From contig NC_083506.1 of the NCBI RefSeq assembly GCF_032362555.1, forward strand, positions 4,511,501-4,575,500: DNA of 64,000 nucleotides, written 5' to 3'. Shown one piece after another: positions 35,342-47,500 of this stretch; position 1 is the stretch's first letter, and each line of letters begins with the position of its first letter. This DNA comes from Amyelois transitella (taxonomy: Eukaryota > Arthropoda > Insecta > Lepidoptera > Pyralidae). The notes under the pieces are model-generated. The model was not told the DNA's origin. It saw only the letters and a program-made list of their open reading frames with translations, and ran no database searches. The position numbers and the translations under genes were made by a program.

Positions 35342-37387
35342 CTTTTTTGATTTTTGTTTGACTGAATAAACTAAATTAACTATTTTATAAAGAACTCTAT
35401 ATTCTTTTGTTTTAGAATTTATTTTTAAATTATTACATTTTAACCAAAATAAGTTTAAATAAAAAATGTATATTACTTGTGTAAGACTGCGTCTATCTGT
35501 AACAGCCTGGTTACTACGCCAGGATCGTATTATGATGCCCCAATTTTTCAATTGTCAAGATTTTCCTACGCAACTGCTGGAGTTATTTTGGTCTGAATCG
35601 TTCATTTCCTTTATTGACTTTAGTTACATTATTAATCTTGTCTAGTTTTCTATTATTGTGTAAAAACTTAGCAAGGAAATTAGAATTTTATTTCCTCTTT
35701 GCCATTGAACATACATTGTTCAAATAAAAATCTGTTGATTTCGCTATAAATAGTAATATGATTATCTTTAGTATATTTAGTAGTGGTTTTGTTAAATAAA
35801 TTAAACTGGCAATAACTAACTAGACGCAGGCATCTCTTAGAGATGGAGTAAGCGAATTTCCATAAGAGATTAATTTCTTTCTAAAATTGTCTAAATTCGA
35901 ATACTTACCTATTTATACGATACATTGCTATATATATGTATTTATTAGATATTTTTAGGTTTCGCCAGCTAACCGTCTGCGTTAAAAGTACCCTATGTCC
36001 ATCTCCGTCCTCCACACAATATAATGCATGGAGATCAGTTCAATAAACTGAGAAAAGGTAACAGATCAACAAATTTCCTTTCTAATTTATGGTTTTAGTT
36101 GAGATAGGGATACATCGTTGAATGCATTTAAATTTATTCCAGAATGGAAATAAATATACACACATTTGGGTTTCAAAAACCTGATAAAAATCTTATTACT
36201 TGCCTTATTGGTTGGCAATCAAACTAATCTAAATAAATCAGGAAAGAGGATGATTTACACGTACATTAGTTTGTTTTTTAACCCATTCTCTAACGTTGAG
36301 TGAAATCATACGAGGAATCATGTAGGTATATGGCAGCGGTATCGCAGATTTGGGTCAGTTTTTAATCTGTATAACACGACTGTTGTTTTAAAATAATAAA
36401 TTATGTTTTAAAAAAATATTAATTGATTACATAGATTATTAATTGGATTAATAGTTAATGAATGATGAAATACTAAAGTGACGTATTGTTTACCCTTAAA
36501 TGTGTTATCTAGTAGGTACTCTCGCTATCACAGAGGTATACCTACCTAGCAGTGACGTTCTGTGCAGTCCATATGACAGATAAACTAGCTAGTGACCGCA
36601 ACTTCGCTTGCGTATCTGAACGATTTTTGATAAGGAGTCATTTCTATATAGTTCATTTTTTTATTTTTGTTTTTCATTGTTCATTGTAAGACTCTTTCAT
36701 GGGCCATAATCAATGTGCACTAGTTGTTCCATATTCAATTTTTAAACCTTATCAGAAATTGTTCATTGTAATAAGGCCATTTTTGTTATATATTTAATAA
36801 AGTTTAGATGGTTCTCCTTCAAGTGATCTAGTTTATAAAATCATTTATATCAAACTATCAAATAAAAAAGTTTCATTCGTATCCACCTAGTAAGAGAGAT
36901 ATTAGCGTGCATAAATCAACAGAGAAAGCTATTTTTTTATTCTTTTCTACTGTATCTTCATCGCCTAATTTTGATTTTATACAAAATTACACATGATAAA
37001 AATATTCAATGTGCAGAAATTCATTTTTTTTTCTATTTTATTACGAACCTATACCGAAAATAAACAGATAAATTATGATTTCATGTTTTTATAATTATCG
37101 TTTAATATTCAATTTGTTTTCGATATATTATTTTTTGCATAGCATCTTTTTAGCACATTTTGTAACAAATAACAAACATAGAAAATCACCCCACTACGTG
37201 AAATTAAAACAAGTATTGACATAATTAAAGTTTATTTAAATTAAGTAATGCGAAACTTAAAGTAATAAATAGGATCAATTAGCATAGAAGCGTCGAATAT
37301 TCTACCACACGCTGGCAAGCAAATTTACATTCTAAGAAATGCTGTTTTGTACTTAAATGTATTAGGAATACGTTATAGATTTAAATA
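35342..37387. other. Spacer between the SLC5 gene and DUF4773 gene 1
   Basis: About 2 kb of AT-rich sequence. It should contain the SLC5 promoter (just above 35341) and, at the other side, the DUF4773-1 poly(A) signal (TTTATT on the top strand at 37231-37236). A minus-oriented Helitron-like end is seen near 36587-36615 (CTAGTGACCGCAACTTCGCT). Nothing else recognised. Confidence 0.55.
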
Positions 37388-40300
37388 TCACAGTTGGTTC
37401 GGATGTTTGAGTTGTTTAGATCTTCTTTGAGTATTTTCTGGTTCTGGGGTTGCGCTTGTGGTAACTGGCTGCGATGGTTTAGTCGCGTTGACTTTTGATG
37501 GTATATCTAGAAGACTACCGAGTAAGGCCACGCCTTGCTCAGCTGTCTGATAAATGCTCAGTAAGAACGACTCGGCGTCAAATCCAGAAGTTTCGTTGTT
37601 ACTGCTCACCTCTTCTTCGTTGTTACTGAAATTTAAAAAAAGCAAGTTGTAATGTCAATATAAACTCTTTTGCTGCAGAGGAGGAGCTGTTGCGGCTGTG
37701 GCTCATCAGTGGCTATGACAAAGAACGCACAAACTACTGAGTGCAAAATGTTAAACATACATACCTACATAAAATCACGTCTGGAGTAATTGACATTGTA
37801 TTCCTTTCAAAGAACAATTAAATCGATTGGGGAGAGACCAGGTGCACTTTGGAGATGAAAATTCTGCCAAAACTATAAATAGATATTTGCTATTTACTAC
37901 TACCAATGTTAGATGTCACGGGTTATTAAATTGGACTTTAAACTTACGTTTCTGGTTCCGCCGGAGGGTCTTCCATTTCCATGCCGCCTTCCTTAGACTT
38001 AAAGCAGCCAATGGGGAAGTCTATCTGTTCCTCTCCGAGGAATGTAGGCTCCAGTTCAAGACAACCTCTCAGACCTTCCGACGTTGGAGCGAGATCACTG
38101 AATTTTGCGCAGAGCTGTACGAATTTCCCGAAAACTTCGAGACAGATTGGTGCTGGGTTTGAACCTGAAAGATATAATATAACAAATCTATACTTATATT
38201 ATAAAGCTGAAGAGTTTGTTTGTTTGAACGCGCTAATCTCAGGACCTACCTACTGGTTTGAAAATTACCGAATTGAAAAATTCTTTTTGGGTTGAATAGA
38301 CCATTTATCGAGAAAGGCTTTAGGCTCAGTGTTGCCACCTTGGTGGTTTTTCCACCAGAACTGGAGCCTTTTTAAAGCCTTTAGAGGATTTTTTTAGTAA
38401 CATAGCGGTTTTATTCTTTTTAGTGGTTTTTAGCGGTTTTTCAGTATGGAATCGGCAACACGTTTTGTCAACAGAGTGTCTGTGTCACTGTCATATTGAC
38501 AGTGATACTGACACTCTGTACAACACACCTGATTTACGCTTATGTACTTTACCGGGGCGGGGAATCCCTTTAGCACAATGAGAATTTCATATTGTTTTAT
38601 GCTTACTCTATAGCCGGGGAATCCCGTAGCGCAATCGTTGTTAGTGTTTTCTTTTAACTTTGACATTCTATGTATCGAATTTGGTGAGTGCTGTTGAAAT
38701 CTTAAAAAGTTTGATAAAGTCGTTTGTTAATTGGTTACAGTGTGTGAAGTCGTTATCCTTAATACTATCCAACAATGGAAATTCCTTTAAAGAAAAAAAA
38801 CTATGCACAAAAGTATAGAAAAGAGTGGGAATCACATGCCGAATTCATATCCTGGCTTAAACCTTTGGTTGGTGATGATACGAAAGCTTTTTGCACATAT
38901 TGTAAAGTAGAATTACTAGCAAAATTAGTAGACTTGAGAAGACATGCTGAAACAAAGAAGCACAAACAAAAAATGCAAATTATATCCGGCAACCAGATTA
39001 TACAATTCAAGCCTGATGGTGAGAAGATTTCCAACCCAAAATCGCGCAAAGCTGAAGGAATGCTCGCTCTTTACATTACAGAACATAGCTCAGTTTCCTG
39101 TATTGATCATCTGACAGACTTAGTGAAATTAGCTTTCCCTGACTCCAAAGCAACGGATGATTTAAAAATGCATCGTACTAAGTGTACTGAAGTTATTAAA
39201 AATATCTTGGCACCACATTTTACTGAAGAACTAATAAAGGATATAGGGGAACAAAAATATAGTCTCATCATTGATGAGTCAACTGACATCAGTACGTGCA
39301 AGCAACTTGGTATTGTAATCAGGTATTTTAGTAGAAAACTAAAAAAAATTGTGTCTTCGTTTCTGGCCCTTGAACAACTTGAAACCAGTGATGCAATTGG
39401 CATTGTTAAAGCCCTTCTTTCTTGTTTACAAAAATATGGACTAAACAAAAATAAACTGGTTGGATTGGGAACAGACAATGCGTCAGTCATGACTGGCATC
39501 AATAATGGAGTGTATAAAATCCTAAAAAATGATATACCTAATTTAATTCTTATCAGATGCACTTGCCACTCTTTACAACTTGCAGTATCGCACGCTTCAG
39601 AACATACGCTACCAAGAAATATTGAATTCTTAATTAGAGAAACGTACAATTGGTTTGCCCACTCTACAAAACGTAAAAATGAATATCAAGAAATTTACGA
39701 AACTATTAACTGTGGTGAAGCGCCATTAAAAATTCTGCAGGTATGTGACACACGCTGGTTATCCATTGAACCAGCAGTGCGAAGAATTCTGGCACAATGG
39801 AAAGAACTGACTTTACATTTTGGGCTTGTAAGTAATCGATGTTACACTGCAGATTTATTATACTCCATGTACAAGGATGAAACTAATTATTTATATTTGC
39901 TATTTTTGCAAAGTGTACTTAACGATGTGCAGATTGCATTGAAAAGCTTTGAAAGCGAAAGTGCAAATCCTCTCAAATTATTAAATGTACTGATTACACT
40001 TTTACGTTCAGTTTGCAACAGAATACTGTTACCGAACGCAGCAGTTACAGACAAGGATTTTTTAAATATTGATGTTGACCGAAACCTTAACTCGGTCCCA
40101 TACATGGGGTACCTCTTTGAATCGGAAAGTAAAAAAACATCCTTAACAATTGATACTATATCAGCCATAAAACGTCGCTGTATTGAGTTTAATGTGAAGC
40201 TAGCCAAGGAAATTCAACAAAGACTGCCACCCAATTATAATGTGCTGGAATTGATATCAAAATTAGACCCAGAGACAATACTCCGCCAAGGTAAGGACAA

Positions 40301-43300
40301 TTCCATTTCAGAACTAGCTGAAGAACTTGGCTATACTGCTCAATACATTGACAAGATATTGAATCAGTGGCACAATATCTGTTTTAACCAGTGGGAAAAT
40401 ACAAAAGATGTTATAAAATTTTGGGTTGAGGTAGATAATTACCGAAACGCAGCAGGTATAAATGACTTTGAAGAACTAGTTGATCTAGCCATATCTGCGT
40501 TATCATTACCCCAATCTAATGCGGGTATCGAGAGAATTTTCAGTGTGATGAACACCGTAAAAAGCAAACTACGAAACAAGATGGCTGATCCTCTACTAAA
40601 TGCGATAATTTTTATCAGAAATAGATTAAAAGTTATTGATGCAAAATGTTACAATTATGAATTACCAAGCGATGTTATTGCAGCTATTGGAAAAAACACA
40701 AAGTACTCTTTTAAAAATCAACCACATGCGACAACATCTGCATCGACGTCGGCGTCGACGTCATCGACAGTAGTTTCGGCGTCAGTGAATTATGAAGATG
40801 TTATGGACGATATAACTTTTGATAATCTTGAATTTTAATTTCAATGTAAATTGCAGACCTCTTTGACAGGTCTGATATATTTCTGGTCGAACTATACAAC
40901 TGGTTTCTCTTGATTACTGTACTGATTATTTTCAAATTAATAACTAATGAACATAGTTATGTTGTTTTATTTAATTTCCTATACTATAGATAGGGTATAC
41001 TACCCGTCGGAAATATCTGCGGAGTGCGGACCTCGCTGCAATGCTCTACCCCTCGAGGTTTTTTAGAAATGTATTGTTTTTATTTGAAACTTATTCTAAG
41101 GCGTTGTATAAAAGTATAAAAATATATAGGCACATAAAAAATAGATTCCTTTTTTTTACTATCTCTCCAGATTGCATGAAGTCATCAAGCCAGGTCCGCA
41201 GGTATTTCCGACGGGTTATACTAATTATGTTGAAAATTGTAATCTTAAATGTGATATTTCAATAATAATTTGGAGATATTTGGTGGATTTTTTGCGGTCC
41301 AAATTTGTGAAATCTGGCGACATTTTACTTTTGACCTAGCGCTTTATAAAAATCGAAGGTGGCAACACTGTTTAGGCTATATAACATCACGCTGCAACTA
41401 TTAGGAGCAAAGAAATAAAAGAAAATGTGAAAATACGGGGAAAAATATTCATCCTTAAGGGAGGGAATTATTTATCGTTACAAAAATACAAATATTTTCT
41501 CTTTATTATTTGCGTGGACTAGGAACAGTCTGGAGAATGACGTCGGGTACTTTTCATTAATGCTGCAAAGACTATAATTCCTGTGGGATTTGCGACTCTT
41601 CCACGTGAACGAAGTCACGGGCAACAGCTAGTCACTACATAGTATAAAACAAAGTCGCCCATTTTGTCTGTAGTCCCTTCGTATGCATAAAACTTTAAAA
41701 CTACGCAACGGATTTTGATGCGGTTTTCACTAATAGAAAGAGTATTTTCTCCGACAGGTTTTTATATATAATTGAAATACATTGAAACTGTATTAGCTGA
41801 GTTATAGCGATTTATGTCCAAGAAGTCAGAAAAAAAATCTAATTGAAGATTGCATTTGTGCGTGCGCCGCTTATACCGTTGGATACAAGTAAGAACAATG
41901 TATAGCAAAAACATTGGTCTTTATTAGTTCTACAAAAAAGTCCGCGATGACATATATCCAGCTTTTTTATTTAAGTCACAAAAACTACTTTTCTGTATTA
42001 AAAAAACATTTAATTCGTTGGGTGATGTTTAACTGGTGATATAACCAATAATACATATATCCTTATCAAAATAAGTAAGTTCATCATCACGAGCATTTAA
42101 TTTAGATTATTTTTGCAGTTTACAGTGTGTTATTTAGACATATAGGTTAGGAGATATCACGATATTAGTATTGCGGCACGGTACGGGCCGGCCGCGGCGG
42201 CGGGGGCAGCGTCCCTATAAATAGCGCGTCGGCGGCAGCAAGAAAAGAATAGTTAGATGTATATAACAAAAGTAGGTAAGTACATTAAAAAAAAACAAAA
42301 AATATAAAAAAACGGTACATAAAAAATAAATAATATTAAAAAGTAGGTCTTTGATCTATACATATAAGACAAAAAAAAATCTGTACATTACTTAAATATT
42401 TTTTCCAAAAACTGATAGGGGGGGCGATCAAAGAAGAGTCACAGAAACCAAAAAACATTTTAATATTTTAAACGCGGTTAAGGGAAAGAGAAGTTATTGT
42501 GAATTGAAAATAAATAATAGTTTAAAAAAAACTAAAAAACTACGCTTTATTGCTAATCAAACTAAAAAATAGAAAATAAAATTTAAAGACAAAGGAATTA
42601 TAAAACAGTAGTAGCAAGTCGAACAATCGGTTATAGTCAATTACCTCCGATTAAAATTATAACAAAATTAAATTTATAAACAAAACAATTGAAATCTGAG
42701 TAAAAAGCGTGGGGTGCCTGATGTAGTAAATATTAAAATCATTCTATTAGCATATATTTATGACAAGAGAGTTATGAAAATGAAGTAAAATGCACCCCAC
42801 GCTTTTTACTCTGATTTAAATTGTTTTGTTTATAAATTTAATTTTGTTATAATTTTAATCGGAGGTAATTGACTATAACCGATTGTTCGACTTGCTACTA
42901 CTGTTTTATAATTCCTTTGTCTTTAAATTTTATTTTCTATTTTTTAGTTTGATTAGCAATAAAGCGTAGTTTTTTAGTTTTTTTTAAACTATTATTTATT
43001 TTCTATTTTTTAGTTTGATTAGCAATAAAACGCCTAGTTTTTTAGTTTTTTTATACAATTATTTTTTGGTAGAAGTGTTAACTTCCTACTACTTCTACTA
43101 CGCTGTATAACTATCTTACTAGAAATGACTTTCGCAACCATGCACCCATCGCCGGAGGTTTTCACAACTAACTTTCTTAAAGTTATATGTGGCCTGATTG
43201 GATTAAATCTCATAATATTCTCATCATCATGATTCTTTTTTAGGCGATGGGCTAGCAACCTGTCACTATTTGAATCTCAATTCTATCTTAAAGCCCAATA

Positions 43301-44540
43301 GCTGAAGGTGGCCTATCAGTCTTTACAAGACTGTTGGCTCTGTCTACCCCGCAAGGGATATAGACGTGATTATATGTATGCATGTATGTATGATGATTGT
43401 TAAACCCAGTTGAAAAGAATTTTATAGTGATAAATCACTGTTAATAATATTTTTGACTATCCAGCAAACATAACAATTTTCGATTGTGGCCTTGCCAGGA
43501 ATCAAACCACAAGATTAAGAGGCAGATTGATACAGGAACAAAAATATTTCAAACATACCTCCACTGCCTTTACAACCAGGAACGCAACAATGTTTATCTG
43601 AAGACATCGTGGCACTTTTGTAGTAAAATCTGTCTTTCACAAAAACAAACACAAACTTGGGACTCCTATCTCAAATAATCAGGTACTTTTTACAGGAGTC
43701 CTATCTCAAAATATCTGCACAACACAGTGAACACAGTCAGAGTCCAATCTCAGATGATAAAATCACACGAATATCCGGAAGAACAAAGCTCGACTCAACG
43801 GAAGATTCCAAACTCCAAATAACGACAAGTTATCAGCACAAAACAAAGTGCAAATAGGTAAATACACAGGCACCGGTAAAAAAACAGAAAGAAAGTTTAC
43901 AGGTGTTAGAATCGAATTCAAAACTTACTGCAAAACTTATTTTACATAAATAAACAAACTGTCACTCATTTTCCAAGCGAGTATTACAGTGTTGCTATTA
44001 TAAATATGCAAAAGTTACATAATGTTAATTCAAGAATCGCATTAATATGTTAAATACGTATTAAATATCGCAAAGTTCTGTAGGTAGTAACTTTATTCTT
44101 GTATTGTTGTAAATTTAGTTGTTCAATTTTCATTTATTACTTTTGTTTTATTACTTATATATTTTTTATTGTTTTAAAATATTCTACTAATTCTACTATT
44201 GTTTCTAATGGTAATTCTAAATGGAGCGATGCGATGAAATAAAAAAGCCTCAGGTTAATAGTAACATTATATGGAAATATATTACATCTCTTTTTGGACT
44301 CCTTATACGTCAGAACTTCTTGGTTTCTTGTATGGAGATTACTGGCACTGGTGCTATCTCTGTCTCTCTTACTCTCATACGAAGGATCTAAAAATGAATT
44401 TATTAATCCTGGCAGTTTTAATAAGGATAATGAGAAACTCTTATCAAAATATTGCATTGTCATCGGTCCTTGATACGTGTGCAAAGTTTCAAGTTGATCA
44501 GACGTTTAGAAATCAGTGAAAATTAAGCTCAAAGATTCCG

Positions 44541-44571
<31 letters not shown>

Positions 44572-47500
44572 CATACATACATACAACCCAAGCTAATAAA
44601 AGCGTAGTAATTAGTATCCAATATGTGTTGGTGCGTTGACTGTATTTGTCGAAGTAGCGGGATACACGCAAACGAAGTTGCGCGGGTCAGCTAGTTTAAT
44701 TATAATACCATCACTTCCATTAGACTTATTCATTGGCAATAGGCTATTTTACACCATGTAAAAAAAAATATAAAAATGCACGTATCTTATAGATTTTGTA
44801 AAAAATAAAAGAAAAACATCGATCATTATTCATAAAAGTGCAATATGGATTTTATAATTCAATTTAAAAAATCCTCTTTTTTAATCTGTTCTTCAAAAGT
44901 CGAAAACGCTATCCGCCATGTTGGGTACTGACGTGACGTCATACTTTTAGTAAACAAATATCGAATCGAAAACATATTGATGATGTCAGGCTCTGTTTAT
45001 TTTGAAATTTTAAAATTTCTATCACGTTTTTGGGTTTTTACTCTTTAATAATTTAATAGAATCATGGAAGAGGGTTTTGTGAAAGCAGACAATATAAATC
45101 TACCGAGGATTAATACGTTGATGGTGGCGAAATTTTTTGCGTCCAATCCCGATTTCTGTTCTGCTGAGTTAAGAAATGTTAAAACAGCGATGTAAGTATT
45201 TATTGTATTAAACATTCTCTTACACCAACAATATGTATTGTAATTCATTATTACAAAAATCTTTTTACTTTAGTCTTACGTAGAGCCGTATTGTTTACTA
45301 AAAGTATGACGTCACGAGTCAAAACAGCATGGCGGATGGCGTTTTCGCGCGAAAATACAAAATCATAAATAATAAATCGTTTTTAGAGCACTTTTCGGCT
45401 TCAAAAAATTTTAATAAAAATTCTATAGGTATAACACAGTCTCAGGATTGATTTAAAACAGTTTTCAAAAAAGAGTGTAATAGCCTATTCACATACATAC
45501 TAGTGTTAGGTACTATAAGGAATTTTTTATTTTGCGCGGCTACAGAATTTATTTAATCTCTCTTTTATTTTATTTACCAATCTGTTTCATTTAAACGGTC
45601 ATTTTAACGACTTATTAAGTATTTATTATGTTCCTAAAATGTAATTTGCTCAAAATATTATTTTGTAACTTCAGATAAAGCTAAATTTTACTTTAGATAA
45701 AGCTATTTTTTACACACATTATCTTTTTATATTTTATTGAGTTTACCTTGAATTTTTGAACTATGCAGAAGATTTTTTCCATATGAAACTTTGACGGAGA
45801 ATCCTTCGTCCGGAGACAGATATTTCATGTGCACACAACCTGCAAAAATAAATTATTAAATAATATAGTCCACAACAAAATTTCTCTTTTATGATACAAC
45901 TAAATCCCATTTTTTGGAAAATCATTCTCTTGAATAATTTGTATAATTAGGTAGTAAATTAAAGTGTAGGAGTTGACAGAAAGCTCTAATGTGCCTGTGG
46001 TTTCCGACTCTTTAGAGAAGAACCGCTCTATCTCTTTCCCTTAGATGTCGTAAAAGGCGACATAGAGAATAGACACATTCATCTAGTTTAAAATCGTACC
46101 CTTCCAAGGATTACCTGGTCCTCCAAGATCGACGACTGTGATGTTGAAATCGACACAGCAAACACAGGCTGGTCCTTTGCAAAGGCAGTTTCTGTTGGGT
46201 TGGTCATCGCGTAGCTCCGGAACTTCTATCACCTTTTTTGCGTCCAAATTTAAAACATCTGTAAGATTAACATTAAAATTTACCAACCTTCATTTTGTAA
46301 ATGTTTAAAATGGTAATTATTGGACTTTGAAAGGTTCACTTTCCCCCTAGTTAAAAATTTGGATTTTTGTTAACGATCACATAAAATGCGTAGTAAGTAA
46401 AGTTGAGGTTAATTGGTAAATATTTTATCTTTTTAAACTACCAATATCAATTTTGGTTTAAATTTGTTCAAAAAATTAATGTTCGGTTAAGCAATACACT
46501 ATTTCGGTTTGTAAATACACATTTAATAGTGTGGTAATATTTTTATTTTTATAGGAAGCTGCTTTCTTTGACTTGAACAGGATTAAAATTTGAAAACAAA
46601 GGACCAAGGTTTTCAAAAGCTGTAAAACTTAACGACCGTGTCATAACGTGGGATACGTAGCTATTGTATGTCTTTACGAGACGGAGAATTTGACGCTTTT
46701 TCCACACGCCGTACATTCGACACGCAAAATACACAAGAATAATAAACAAATTTTATGTAACTTGCTCGTAACGTACATGCTAATCATTGTTTGTGAACCA
46801 GTTCAAAATTTAATGTCGCTTTCGCGGTTTCTACTTTCACTGAGGTTTCTTTTGGGTCATTGACATGAATAAAGATAAGTGGTGTTATGTTTTATTATGT
46901 AAACGTATTTTTGGCAGCGGTTTCGGTTGTTAGATAAGACTTTTATGTTTTTAATTGTGTTAAAAAAATTAAAATCTTATGATAAGTAAAATTGTATTAA
47001 GCAGTATTCCAATTTTTATTACAATTACATATAAACACCCAATTGGCCTGGACAATCAGGAAGAGTCCTTTTCAGAAGATTTAAATCTGGGATCTATGTA
47101 TAGCTCACTGGCAAGCGCACTACAATTTCTTTAATGTGAATTAGGTATTGAAAGTTTTTCTTTAAGCTGAAACTCAATTAGTTTTATTTGTATGCAAAAT
47201 TCGCTATGTGATTTCTTTATCATTCAATTTTCTATAACTATTTATTATTTTATTTTTCCTCACAATTTTATCACCGCTACGCAACTACCTATTTTTCGCC
47301 AATTATTAAGTTATTATAAATTCGGCTGCATATTGAAAGTGAAATGAAAGAACTGAAAAATAATATCAATAAGTATTATTTTTCAGTTCTTGTATTTTAC
47401 TGTCAATATGCAGCAGAATTAATAATAAAAGAAATATATATTTGTCTACTTATTGTACAAGCAACGACATAATCAGCACAAAATTAAATTAATTATGTAA

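Larger units (their letters stand above)
38187..41631 (+). mobile_element. Small Helitron split by a hAT insertion
   Basis: Begins TCTATACTTATATTATAAAG after A and ends GTCACGGGCAACAGCTAG before T, the canonical A|TC...CTAG|T Helitron boundaries. A 3' hairpin (CGTGA-ACGAAG-TCACG) precedes the terminus. Without the hAT it is 393 bp (38187-38326 plus 41379-41631), a non-autonomous element with no Rep/helicase frame. The sequences on either side of the hAT join cleanly once the 8-bp duplication is removed, which dates the hAT as the younger insertion. Confidence 0.75.

Noticed and set aside
37827-38162. 111-codon plus-strand frame opposite DUF4773-1 exon 4
   Set aside because: Antisense shadow of a real exon with GT-AG borders and domain Cys residues on the minus strand.
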